In this document: piece by piece, positions 1-8,104 of the stretch
How the letters are laid out: every line of letters begins with the position of its first letter
Numbering within the stretch: the first letter of the stretch is position 1
Assembly: GCF_013304385.1 (NCBI RefSeq)
Contig: NZ_JAAITU010000007.1
Coordinates: forward strand, 1 to 64,000
Reading direction: 5' to 3'
Source of the DNA: Blautia glucerasea
GTDB taxonomy: Bacteria > Bacillota > Clostridia > Lachnospirales > Lachnospiraceae
DNA: 64,000 nt
Translations under genes and position numbers: made by a program
Notes under the pieces: generated by a model
What the model was told of the DNA's origin: nothing
What the model saw: only the letters and a program-made list of their open reading frames with translations
Databases searched by the model: none

Positions 1-40
1 TTTGAAGAAAATAAAAAGAAAAGAAGTTTTAAAAGAAAAA

Positions 41-112
41 TGGTGCTGGGCATAATCCCCAACACCAAGTTTGTCTACAGTCTGGGCTATGGAGTAAGCC
101 ATAGCTTTTTTG
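41..112 (+). terminator. Terminator-like structured segment at the left edge
   Basis: Two hairpins stand in tandem. The first pairs 41-50 with 58-67 (one mismatch). The second pairs GCTATGG at 86-92 with CCATAGC at 99-105 and is followed directly by a T run (106-111), the form of a rho-independent terminator reading left to right. It probably ends a transcript whose gene lies outside the window. No coding region is visible in 1-322. Confidence 0.55.
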
Positions 113-148
113 TGCTTTTTCTAAAAAAAAATTGAAAAAATATAAAAG

Positions 149-182
149 AAAAACTTCCACTTAAGAAAAAATGGAAGTTTTT
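149..182. terminator. A/T-flanked hairpin, possible bidirectional terminator
   Basis: A perfect 11-bp inverted repeat pairs 149-159 with 172-182 around a 12-nt loop. A runs lie before it and T runs end it, so it could work as a weak terminator in either direction. Between it and the gene at 323 only -10-like TATACT boxes (213-218 and 259-264) are seen, with no good -35 partner. Confidence 0.4.
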
Positions 183-322
183 CAGTGCCCTTTTAAAATT
201 TCATTTTGCGTCTATACTAACCGAATATAGAAAATAGCAATACAGCATAAAAATATGGTATACTAACAATGTGAAAGTTATGTATAATAGGTTTTATAAA
301 AGGATTAATAGGAGGCATTTAC

Positions 323-754
323 ATGGGGAGTTATCTGAATCCTGGAAATAAAGGATTTCGGGAAAGTTTGAATTCGGAAATATATGTGGATAAAACGGAA
401 TTGGTAGAAAAGACTAATGCAGTTCTTGATACCCGTCAGAAGTTCCTTTGTGTCAGTCGCCCAAGGAGATTTGGAAAATCAATGGCTGCGGATATGTTGG
501 CTGCGTATTATGAACGAGGAGAAGATTCGGCTTCATTGTTTGATTTTCTTAAAATCAGTAAGTCGATTTCTTATCAAAAGCATCGGAATCAGCATGATGT
601 TATCAAAGTAAATATGCAGGAATTTTTTAGCATGGCACATAACATGGATGATATGCTGTGTATGTTTCAGCGATATCTTATCTTTGAATTAAAAGATTAT
701 TTTGAAAATATCCGGTTTCGGGATGAAAATAATCTGATTCAGGTTGAGAATTGA
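323..754 (+). pseudogene. Truncated AAA-ATPase-like protein (N-terminal fragment)
   Basis: This 143-residue reading frame matches the N-terminal end of the AAA-ATPase_like family (PF09820), whose members usually run to 500-600 residues. The family's opening is visible: an aromatic-VDKT motif near residues 21-25 and the Walker-A variant SRPRRFGKS at 45-53. The frame stops after about a quarter of the family length, before any Walker B or the C-terminal PD-(D/E)XK part. An AGGAGG box precedes the ATG, so a short protein may still be made. A full-length relative of a different subtype lies at 3651-5354. I call it a decayed copy; function of the family is not established, though a link to mobile DNA has been suggested. 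Confidence 0.7.
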
Positions 755-788
755 AATGATAGATTGAAGAGTCATGGGAGGAAGAGAT

Positions 789-1604
789 ATGTATTGTACA
801 AGATGTGGAAGAAAGCTGGAAGAAGGGGAGGTATGCACCTGCACACAGGATCAAAAGAATAAGAAGGTACAGGAGAAGGCTCCCACACAGCCATCTAACG
901 AGAATCAGAAGGCAGTGGAAACGGCGCAGGAGCAGCCGTCAAAACAGGCAGAATGGCTGCAGGAGAGTGGTACACAGGCACTTAAGTGTATCAAAGAATT
1001 TCTTGGAAAAGTGTTACAGATCCTGAAGAAACCTGTTTCAGAAACAGAAAGGCTTGCAGCTGAAAATACGAAAACAACAGGCATGCAATTTATTTTGGTA
1101 AAAGCAGCGATCGTATTGATCCTTGTGTTAGTGACTGCAGCAGGAATCAGAAAAGAATACGGTGGTATGATCGAAGTACCATATGCCAGCGTGTTGATCC
1201 TTACATTGCTAACGACCATTGGATACGACTGTATGGAAGCACATTTTATGAATTTTTTTGGCAGGGCATTTGGCGGTACTACGTCTGTGAATAACATGTA
1301 CTGCGTAGTTGGTGTTCGGGCAGTATTTGATTTTGTACTGATAGTGGTTACTGCAATTTTATCTGTTTTTTCAGACAGTCTGGCAGTATGTGTTTATCTT
1401 GGGATTATGATGCTGATCCCTTTTGTTCAGTTTGCTTCGTTCAGGGCTGCCATTAATGCAGATGAAAATAAAAAGGTGTATGCCTTTTTTGTATCTAAGC
1501 TTTGTAGTATTCTGATTATAGGCATTTTAGTATATCTGATTGGCAAAGATACGTTAAATGACATGATGAGTACGTTGTCTTCCGGGTTCTACAGTGCTTT
1601 TTAA
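789..1604 (+). CDS. Zinc-ribbon membrane protein
   Basis: The 271-residue product opens with a small zinc ribbon (Cys at about 3, 6, 16 and 18, pattern CTRCGRK then CTC). A hydrophilic Gln/Glu/Lys-rich linker follows to about residue 95, then about five hydrophobic segments (roughly 99-120, 130-147, 178-195, 198-216, 231-250). The layout resembles the many zinc_ribbon-plus-membrane (Yip1-like) proteins of Firmicutes, whose role is mostly unknown. I chose ATG 789 because GGGAGGAAGAG lies just upstream; the ATG at 774 sits inside that box. It follows the truncated ATPase gene by 34 nt. No function can be assigned. Confidence 0.6.
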   Translation: MYCTRCGRKLEEGEVCTCTQDQKNKKVQEKAPTQPSNENQKAVETAQEQPSKQAEWLQESGTQALKCIKEFLGKVLQILKKPVSETERLAAENTKTTGMQFILVKAAIVLILVLVTAAGIRKEYGGMIEVPYASVLILTLLTTIGYDCMEAHFMNFFGRAFGGTTSVNNMYCVVGVRAVFDFVLIVVTAILSVFSDSLAVCVYLGIMMLIPFVQFASFRAAINADENKKVYAFFVSKLCSILIIGILVYLIGKDTLNDMMSTLSSGFYSAF

Positions 1605-1678
1605 GAAAGAAAAAACACACATATAATTCCAACATAAGGAATACAGCTGTAATAAGAATGATCGGGGCTGGAGTATGT

Positions 1679-1903
1679 ATGAAAGATTCTGAACATGATC
1701 ATGAATATGACTGTGTGGAAATGCTGTCGGAGTCCGGGATAAAGCTATACTTGGAATTTCCGAAACAAGCAGAGGCGAACGATATAAAGGTCCTGCAGGA
1801 AGCAAGGGAAATCCTTTCGGGAATGCTGAAAGAAAGCCTGACCCGGTCAAAAGGCGGTTTATTGCATGAAGAAAGTGCGGATCCTGTTAAGAGTAAGCTC
1901 TAA
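1679..1903 (+). CDS. Small protein overlapping the serine recombinase gene
   Basis: This frame gives a 74-residue hydrophilic protein starting MKDSEHDHEYDC. GGAG at 1670-1673 is well placed for ATG 1679; an earlier in-frame ATG at 1658 lacks such a box. Its 3' end overlaps the start of the recombinase gene by 38 nt in another frame, which suggests translational coupling. The central stretch (about residues 19-50) looks helical. I do not recognise the family. Position suggests a partner or regulator of the recombinase, for example a directionality factor, but that is inference only. Confidence 0.5.
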   Translation: MKDSEHDHEYDCVEMLSESGIKLYLEFPKQAEANDIKVLQEAREILSGMLKESLTRSKGGLLHEESADPVKSKL

Positions 1904-3533
1904 TCAGCAGCTGGAGGCAGACGGTGATTTAAGCGTGCAAAGGCAGCTGGTGACTGAATACATACAGCAGCATCCGGACTGGAAGCTGGATGCAAAGGAG
2001 TATTTTGAAGGAAGTAACAGCGGTTATCAAAATGCTGTTACTGACCGGGATGTGCTGCAGGAAGCACTGGAGGACGCACGAAAGAAAGAATATGATATTC
2101 TGGTTGCGTACAAGGACGACCGGATAGGACGCCGTATGTGGGAGATCGGTGCTTATGTGATGTCACTGAAAAAATACGGCGTAGATATTTATACTGTGAA
2201 GGACAATTGCATCTCACCGGAATCAGACGATATTATGGGGCAAATGGTGCTGGCACTTCGTTATGGGAATGCACAGAAAAGCAGTTCAGATACCGGCATG
2301 CGTGTAAAAGATACTGCAAAAAAGCTGGTACAACAGGGAAAATTTATGGGTGGCAAAGCACCCTATGGATACAAACTGGAACTGTCCGGAGAGATCAGTA
2401 AACATGGTCGGGCGCTGAAGCACCTTGTGATCTGGCAGGAACAGTGTGAGGTGGTTCGATTTATCTATGAACAGGCCTTACATAAGGAATATGGCTCTGT
2501 AAAAATCGCCAAAATCCTGAACAGCCATGAAAAGTATAAGCACATGGCTCCCAATGATGTGTGGAAAGCCGGAACCATCACCAGTATCCTGACCAATCCC
2601 ATATATGCGGGGTATACAGCATACAACAGAAGAACCAGGATTGATGGAAAATACCACAAGATCGGTAGTGAGAACTGGATCCTTGCGGCTGCGCCTGATC
2701 CTGGTATTTCTATTGTTGATGCAGATGCATGGAACCGGGTTCAGTATATGCGAAAAGAAAGAGCGGACAGAATTGCTAAAACTGAAGACCAGCAGAAACG
2801 GGATTCTGTGGTGATCCGGAATCATCTGGGTACTTTAGCCCTTATTGATGTTTTGTATTGCAGCTGCTGTGGGTGTAAAATGACCAATGGCACCCGATAT
2901 AATTATTGGAAAATAAAGGGCACCAAAGAACAGAGATCCAGTAAGACCAGAGTTTATAAATGTCAGAACAAGGATAGGGGAATACCTCATCCGGGAACAG
3001 GGGCATACAGGGCAGATAAGATTGAATTAATTGTTTTTGAGATCATTTCTGAATATGTAGAAAAGCTTCAGAAAAACAAAGATATGGCCGAAGAAATTAA
3101 ACTTTATAAGCAGTCCGAAAAGAAGACATTAATAGCAGCATTGGAAAAAGAACGTCAGGCGCTGGACAGGATCCAAAAAAGAATTAATGTGATGGAAGAT
3201 CAGATTCCACAGGCTATGACCGGGGAATATCCATTGTCCTTAGAGGAACTTGTTCCTCTGATAGATAAGCAGAAACAGGCGTGTACCCGACAGCAGAAAA
3301 TAATTAAGGAAAAAGAAATGATACTGGAAAGCATGGACAGACCCGATTCTGAATGGAAGCTTTCCACGGAAAATGTTCCTACATGGAAGCAGGTATTTAT
3401 GGGTGCAGATCCCCATACCAAAAGGATTCTGATCAATAAACTGGTAGAAAAAATCCACATAAAGGAGAATCAGATAACAGTACGGTTCCGCATCCTGTTG
3501 GAGGAATCTGACAGTTTATTGGCTGAATCATGA
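1866..3533 (+). CDS. Large serine recombinase
   Basis: The 555-residue protein has the architecture of large serine recombinases, which cut and rejoin DNA at att sites through a covalent phosphoserine link. The N-terminal resolvase domain (about 1-150) opens with LLRVSSNQQ, placing the likely nucleophile at Ser11 after conserved Arg9. A Recombinase domain follows (about 160-275). A zinc-ribbon region contains CSCCGCKM near residue 337 with a further Cys near 363, and a coiled coil spans about 375-450. All parts look intact, so it may be active. It starts inside the upstream small gene with only a weak box, so coupling is likely. Probably the integrase of the surrounding element; att sites were not identified. 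Confidence 0.88.
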   Translation: MKKVRILLRVSSNQQLEADGDLSVQRQLVTEYIQQHPDWKLDAKEYFEGSNSGYQNAVTDRDVLQEALEDARKKEYDILVAYKDDRIGRRMWEIGAYVMSLKKYGVDIYTVKDNCISPESDDIMGQMVLALRYGNAQKSSSDTGMRVKDTAKKLVQQGKFMGGKAPYGYKLELSGEISKHGRALKHLVIWQEQCEVVRFIYEQALHKEYGSVKIAKILNSHEKYKHMAPNDVWKAGTITSILTNPIYAGYTAYNRRTRIDGKYHKIGSENWILAAAPDPGISIVDADAWNRVQYMRKERADRIAKTEDQQKRDSVVIRNHLGTLALIDVLYCSCCGCKMTNGTRYNYWKIKGTKEQRSSKTRVYKCQNKDRGIPHPGTGAYRADKIELIVFEIISEYVEKLQKNKDMAEEIKLYKQSEKKTLIAALEKERQALDRIQKRINVMEDQIPQAMTGEYPLSLEELVPLIDKQKQACTRQQKIIKEKEMILESMDRPDSEWKLSTENVPTWKQVFMGADPHTKRILINKLVEKIHIKENQITVRFRILLEESDSLLAES

Positions 3534-3650
3534 GATATGAGCAACGGTCTGCGAACTTTTGCCAGCACTTGCTATTTGACAGGGCAGATGATAAAATTAA
3601 GTTATATTTATTTTTATCTACTACTTCAGACGGAAGGAGGGATTACAGAA

Positions 3651-5354
3651 ATGGGAGAACTGTTAAAGCTGCCAGTAGGGATTGATGATTTTGAAAAGAT
3701 ACGTAAAGAAAAGTTTTATTATGTGGATAAAACTAAGCTGATTGAACAGATCCTTGAACAGTGGGGAGAAGTAAACCTGTTTACCAGACCACGTCGTTTT
3801 GGAAAAACATTGAATATGAGTATGCTCCAGCATTTTTTTGAGATCGGAACTGATAAAGCTTTGTTTGATGGGCTTTATATTTCAGGTAAATCAAAACTCT
3901 GCGAAGAATATATGGGACAGTTTCCGGTAATATTTCTGTCGCTCAAAGAAGTGGACGGACTTACTTTTGCAAGTGCTAGATATCGTTTGACTGAATTAGT
4001 GGGTATAGAAGCAGAGCGTTTTTCTTTCCTGGCAGACAGTGATAAACTATCAGAAAATGAAAAAGAAAAGTACAGGACATTGATCAGGCTGTGCGATGGA
4101 AAATATTCCATGGGTGAGGAATTACTGAAATCTTCTCTGAAAATATTATCTCAGCTTTTATATAAGTACTATGAAAAGAAAACCATTATTATAATAGACG
4201 AATATGATGTCCCATTAGATAAAGCCTTCCAACATAATTATTACAAAGAAATGGTATCATTGATTCGGGGATTATTTGGTCAGGCTCTTAAGACGAATAA
4301 TGCCCTGCAGTTTGCCGTTTTAACAGGATGTCTCAGGGTATCTAAAGAAAGCATTTTTACAGGCCTGAATAATTTTAAAGTGCTTTCTATTACAGATGCC
4401 CGCTTTGATGAACAGTTTGGATTTACTGATGAAGAGGTTATCAGGCTTTTGCATGACTATCATCTGGATGACCATTTAACTGAGACGAAGGAGTGGTATG
4501 ATGGATATCATTTCGGAAATACGGATGTTTATTGTCCTTGGGATGTGATCAATCATGTAGACCGGCTTCTTGGGGAGCCAGGCGCGGAACCCCAGTCATA
4601 TTGGATCAATACCAGTGGTAATGACCTTGTAAAAAGATTTATTTCCAAAGCGGATAAAACTACTAGGAATGAGATTGAGCGTCTGATTGCCGGGGAGTCT
4701 ATTGTGAAAGCTGTCCGAACAGAACTGACTTATGATGAGATAGACGACAGTATAGATAATCTTTGGAGTATTTTGTTTACAACTGGTTATCTTACACAGA
4801 AGGGAAAGCCAGAGAGGGATGTTTATCATCTGATTATTCCAAACAAAGAGGTACGGGATGTTTATATCCTTCAGATCAGAGAATGGTTTAACAATACAGT
4901 TCTCCATGATACAGAGCCGGTGAGAGAACTTTTGCAGGCATTTGAAAACGGAGATGTCGGAATTATTGAGAAACAGCTTACCAGAATTCTTGGGAACACA
5001 ATTAGCATTTTTGATACAAAGGCCCGGAGTGAAGAGAAGGAAATCTTTTATCACGGAATACTTCTGGGACTATTAAGGTGTGAATCAAACTGGCTGATCC
5101 AGTCAAATATAGAGTCAGGGGATGGGCTTGTAGATATATTGGTTGAGCCGGAAGATCCTGATGCGGGGATGATTATTGAATTAAAGTATGCACAGACATT
5201 TGATGGATTGGAAAAAGCATGTGAAAGGGCAATGAGTCAGATACGGGAGCGACGTTATGATGAACGCCTTCGTAACGAGGACAGAAATAATATACTGGCA
5301 TATGGGATTGCTTTCTGTAAAAAGAAGTGCAAAGTGATCGTTGAAAGAATGTAA
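3651..5354 (+). CDS. AAA-ATPase-like protein with C-terminal PD-(D/E)XK nuclease domain
   Basis: This 567-residue protein belongs to the AAA-ATPase_like/DUF1703 group (PF09820 plus PF08011). It shows YYVDKTKL near 23-30, the Walker-A-like TRPRRFGKT at 45-53, a hydrophobic strand ending IIDEYD near 181-187 (Walker B) and a C-terminal nuclease-like strand set, GDGLVDILVE then MIIELKYAQ. The start at 3651 is chosen for the AAGGAGG at 3634-3640; a longer frame from 3537 has no such support. Members are common, multi-copy accessory genes in gut Clostridia and Bacteroidetes. Their role is unproven, with nucleic-acid processing or mobility assumed. It lies just downstream of the recombinase and probably belongs to the same island. 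Confidence 0.85.
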   Translation: MGELLKLPVGIDDFEKIRKEKFYYVDKTKLIEQILEQWGEVNLFTRPRRFGKTLNMSMLQHFFEIGTDKALFDGLYISGKSKLCEEYMGQFPVIFLSLKEVDGLTFASARYRLTELVGIEAERFSFLADSDKLSENEKEKYRTLIRLCDGKYSMGEELLKSSLKILSQLLYKYYEKKTIIIIDEYDVPLDKAFQHNYYKEMVSLIRGLFGQALKTNNALQFAVLTGCLRVSKESIFTGLNNFKVLSITDARFDEQFGFTDEEVIRLLHDYHLDDHLTETKEWYDGYHFGNTDVYCPWDVINHVDRLLGEPGAEPQSYWINTSGNDLVKRFISKADKTTRNEIERLIAGESIVKAVRTELTYDEIDDSIDNLWSILFTTGYLTQKGKPERDVYHLIIPNKEVRDVYILQIREWFNNTVLHDTEPVRELLQAFENGDVGIIEKQLTRILGNTISIFDTKARSEEKEIFYHGILLGLLRCESNWLIQSNIESGDGLVDILVEPEDPDAGMIIELKYAQTFDGLEKACERAMSQIRERRYDERLRNEDRNNILAYGIAFCKKKCKVIVERM

Positions 5355-5403
5355 AGAATAAATTTTTATATAACAGTGATTGTGAGAAAATGGAGAAGAG
5401 AAA

Positions 5404-5713
5404 CTATGATTTGAGGGGGCTTGTCGGCCCCCTCAAATTGACAACACCATCCTTTTTTATTTCTTTATTTAGTTTATTTGAAATTGGCAAATCTGCCTGT
5501 ACAATATCAAACATTAATAGAGAATTGATTTTTTTCTTTCACATCCCAATAAAAACTGTCAAAATCTCCACCGTATACTACAATATCGATATCGCTTCTT
5601 TTGGTGTTAGTACCTCGTGCACGGGAACCGAATAATATAATTCTTGTGACGGAATACTTTCGGGCATAAAAAGAAAGCTCTCTTAAAACCTGATCCGGAA
5701 GATCATATCCCAT
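5404..5713 (-). pseudogene. MNT-type nucleotidyltransferase (antitoxin-like), frameshifted
   Basis: The reading frame from ATG 5713 gives an N-terminal minimal nucleotidyltransferase domain with ILFGSRARG and RSDIDIVVYGGDF, the motif set of MntA-type antitoxins that AMPylate HEPN toxins. It runs out of frame at a seven-base A run (seven T on the plus strand at 5529-5535) and stops at 5507. Removing one A restores the expected family ending, with FDIV, ELNKEI-like and KKDGV segments, up to a TAG at 5404 (about 102 residues). No HEPN partner gene is seen next to it. This is either a decayed module or, less likely, a slippery site. Confidence 0.75.
5409..5438. repeat. GC-rich 12-bp inverted repeat
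   Basis: A perfect 12-bp palindrome pairs 5409-5420 with 5427-5438 around TTGTCG. No T run follows on either strand, so it is not a clear terminator. It lies in the last codons of the restored nucleotidyltransferase gene and just after the ATPase gene, and could act as a barrier between the two convergent genes or mark a junction. Confidence 0.5.
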
Positions 5714-5881
5714 TTTCAGTGAGCTCCATGTCTGATGTAGAATAAGAAATTGTAGTCAGGATTTTTCTATAGAATAGCATATTTGAAAATAATTAACAAG
5801 CATGGCTAATCCAATCCTGCATTGCCAATTCCATATCCAATTCCATATATATGCACGGAATGCGCGTGTAATCCTGAATGA

Positions 5882-6487
5882 CTATATAACAGGTGGTACC
5901 GGAATAAAGGCTATGATTTTACCATTACTTCATCTACAGCCTATGATCATAAATGGATTCGGGGAAGGAATATTTTTGATTCCATTGAACGGATCGTGGA
6001 TGAACTTTTTGAAAACTATCTTTCCAGGCCAAATGTGCGTCAGCCGATCCTGACCCAGTATTGTGATGGCCGGAAGGTAGAGTGCCAGAGTCGTGGGTGG
6101 ATGACGCAATGGGGGAGCAAGGCTCTGGGTGATAGAGGATATTCTGCTATAGAAATCCTCAGATATTTTTATGGGAATGATATGTATATCAATGTAGCCG
6201 AGGAAATCTCAGGAGTTCCTGCCTCGTGGCCAGGGTACGATCTGGATATTGGTGCGTCTGGAAGTAAGGTTCTGCAGATCCAGGAGCAGTTAAATGCCAT
6301 CAGTCAGGCATATCCTGCACTTCCAAGGGTAAATGAGGACGGAATCTATGGACCGCTTACAAAGGCTTCTGTGCGGAAGTTTCAGAACATTTTCGGTCTT
6401 CCGGAAACCGGGATTGTGGACTACAGTACCTGGTACAAAATCCAGGAAATCTATGTAGGTGTCACCCGGATCGCAGAGCTTCAATAA
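5882..6487 (+). pseudogene. 5'-truncated peptidoglycan-binding protein gene
   Basis: An open frame runs from just after a TGA at 5879-5881 to 6487. The text matches the middle and end of a clostridial family (about 350-420 residues) that ends in a PG_binding_1 domain. Recognisable blocks are WYRNKGYDF, TSSTAYDHK, GRNIFDSIERIVDELF, LTQYCDG, MTQWGSKAL, and the C-terminal repeat with GSKVLQIQEQLN and DGIYGPLTKASVRKFQ. The N-terminal third is absent and no ATG with a ribosome site precedes it; a GTG at 5996 could start a 163-residue fragment. Upstream, 5800-5880 holds only short frames. It looks like a host gene cut when the island to its left formed. Confidence 0.72.
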
Positions 6488-6596
6488 AAGAAAATCTGCT
6501 GGGATGTACAAATAAAAGAATGAATCAATAATATGTGCGTTTACTATTTTTATTTGTAAAAAACGGTGGTACAATATACGCAAACATAAAAAGGAC

Positions 6597-7742
6597 ATGA
6601 GAGTACAAATGAAGAAAAAACTGAGAAACGGATTATTGATATTTTTATTCCTTCTGCTTATTCCGCAAATGGTGTGGGCAGGGGATATGCAGGTGCATTT
6701 TCTGGATGTAGGTCAGGGTCTGTCCATATTGGTACAGTCAGAAGGAGAGAATCTTCTTTATGATGGAGGTGGCAGGGATGCTTCCAGTTATGTAGTTTCC
6801 TATCTGCAAAATCAGGGCGTGCAGCAGTTGGATTATATGATTGCATCTCATTATGATGCAGATCACATTAGCGGTCTGGTGGGCTGCCTTAGCAGTTTTC
6901 CGGTAGAGAATCTGGTAGGACCGGATTATGTGCATGATTCCCAGCTGTATACCTCTTTTATGGATAAGGCAAAACAGATGGGATTAAAGATGCAGCATCC
7001 ATCTGTTGGGGATGTGTATCAGGTTGGCAGTGGGACTTTTACTGTGTTGGCACCGCAAAATGCCAGTGATCAGGATAGTAATAACAGCTCTGTTGTGATC
7101 CGGCTGGATAATGGAGAAGACAGCTTTTTATTTACCGGAGATGCGGAGCATGGCAGTGAGGAACAGATGGTATCAGCCGGGCTTGACCTGGAATGCACAG
7201 TACTGCAGGTAGGCCATCACGGTTCAGCCAGTTCCACAAGCTGGGATCTTCTTCAGGCAGCAGTGCCTGAATATGCAGTAGTTAGCTGCGGCAGTGGGAA
7301 CAGTTACGGACATCCGGATGCAGATACCATGGAAAAACTGCAGTCCATGGGGATCCAGGTATTGCGTACGGATAAACAGGGGACAGTGACAGCGTACTCC
7401 GGAGGAAACGGGATCACATGGGATGTTTCTCCTTGTGATGATTATACACCGGGGAATCCGGACGATACCGGCACAATGGCAGGCGATGCAGGTGTTGCTG
7501 CATATACGTACACACAGGGAGCAACCGAAAACAGCCAGAGCACTGATGCAGATACACAGGATCTGGGGGATGGGAACTCTGATCAGGAAACCGAAGCAGA
7601 GCAGCAGGTCTGGATCTCTGCAACTGGAAGCAAGTATCACAGCAGACCAGACTGTGGGAATATGAATCCTTCTAAGGCAGTGGAAATGCCGGTGGATCAG
7701 GCTGTGGCACAGGGGTATGAGGCCTGCAAAAAATGCTGGTGA
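6597..7742 (+). CDS. Secreted ComEC-like MBL-fold protein with C-terminal Cys motif
   Basis: The 381-residue protein has a signal peptide (basic MRVQMKKKLRN, hydrophobic core, cut near VWAG) and a metallo-beta-lactamase domain of the ComEC/Rec2 type. Visible motifs are FLDVGQG near 35, the metal site ASHYDADH, LFTGDAE and VGHHGS. ComEC-type MBL domains are thought to be nucleases. An Asp/Gln/Thr-rich linker (about 280-335) leads to a short C-terminal module with YHSRPDCGNM and CKKCW, typical of a small metal-binding motif fused to extracellular proteins. ATG 6597 sits very close to AAGGA; ATG 6609 is an alternative. It is likely exported; its substrate is unknown. Confidence 0.8.
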   Translation: MRVQMKKKLRNGLLIFLFLLLIPQMVWAGDMQVHFLDVGQGLSILVQSEGENLLYDGGGRDASSYVVSYLQNQGVQQLDYMIASHYDADHISGLVGCLSSFPVENLVGPDYVHDSQLYTSFMDKAKQMGLKMQHPSVGDVYQVGSGTFTVLAPQNASDQDSNNSSVVIRLDNGEDSFLFTGDAEHGSEEQMVSAGLDLECTVLQVGHHGSASSTSWDLLQAAVPEYAVVSCGSGNSYGHPDADTMEKLQSMGIQVLRTDKQGTVTAYSGGNGITWDVSPCDDYTPGNPDDTGTMAGDAGVAAYTYTQGATENSQSTDADTQDLGDGNSDQETEAEQQVWISATGSKYHSRPDCGNMNPSKAVEMPVDQAVAQGYEACKKCW

Positions 7743-7797
7743 CAGCCACCTGGTGTGAGAGAAGATAAATCATAGATGAATAGAAAAATCCGTGTAA

Positions 7798-7831
7798 TAA
7801 TGATTTTGGTGTTTTGACACCAAAATCATTA
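7798..7831. repeat. 15-bp perfect inverted repeat
   Basis: Positions 7798-7812 pair perfectly with 7817-7831 around TTTG. No strong T run follows on either strand. It lies between the MBL-fold gene and the tRNA-Leu promoter and may end the upstream transcript weakly or serve as a binding site. Confidence 0.45.
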
Positions 7832-7864
7832 CAAACATTCTGAGAAAGAAATTCTAAAAATATC

Positions 7865-7893
7865 TTGACTTCTGAAAAATGATTTGCTATAAT
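7865..7893 (+). promoter_or_regulatory. Promoter of tRNA-Leu (left copy)
   Basis: TTGACT at 7865-7870 and TATAAT at 7888-7893 are separated by exactly 17 bp, a near-consensus sigma-70 promoter. Transcription would start close to 7900, which is where similarity to the right-hand tRNA copy begins. Confidence 0.85.
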
Positions 7894-7899
7894 TCTATC

Positions 7900-8029
7900 T
7901 GTTGCGAGGGCGAAAGACAAAAAGCCCATGAAATGCAGCATGCGGAAGTGTCGGAACTGGCAGACGAGCAAGACTAAGGATCTTGTGAGCATTGCGCTCG
8001 TGTGGGTTCAAGTCCCATCTTCCGCATTA
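7900..8029 (+). repeat. Left arm of 130-bp inverted repeat (tRNA-Leu transcript)
   Basis: These 130 bp match the reverse complement of 10251-10380 with a single difference (A at 7915). The arm starts at the predicted transcription start, spans a 42-nt leader and the whole tRNA, and ends 3 nt after it. The promoter spacer sequences outside the arm are unrelated. Confidence 0.9.
7942..8026 (+). tRNA. tRNA-Leu (anticodon AAG), left copy
   Basis: An 85-nt cloverleaf of the long variable-arm class: acceptor GCGGAAG pairs with CTTCCGC, the anticodon stem CAAGA/TCTTG encloses CTAAGGA, so the anticodon is AAG, and a GAGC/GCTC variable stem follows. CCA is not encoded. A34 would need deamination to inosine for wobble reading of CUN codons. 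The same tRNA occurs inverted at 10254-10338. Confidence 0.9.
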
Positions 8030-8037
8030 AGATTTAA

Positions 8038-8069
8038 GAAACCTTTTGGATGTAAAGGTTTCTTTTTTT
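8038..8069 (+). terminator. Terminator of left tRNA-Leu
   Basis: GAAACCTTT at 8038-8046 pairs with AAAGGTTTC at 8054-8062 and is followed by seven T residues. The same stem with another loop ends the right copy. Confidence 0.85.
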
Positions 8070-8104
8070 ATGCATTTATTCTTTTTTTAATGGAGAAAAT
8101 CTGT

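Noticed and set aside
323-754. Intact small GTPase-like or kinase gene
   Set aside because: The Walker-like RPRRFGKS text belongs to the AAA-ATPase_like family and the frame covers only the first quarter, so it is a fragment.
5802-6053. Short plus-strand frame starting ATG 5802
   Set aside because: It is out of frame with the real remnant of the peptidoglycan-binding protein and holds only AT-rich repeat text.
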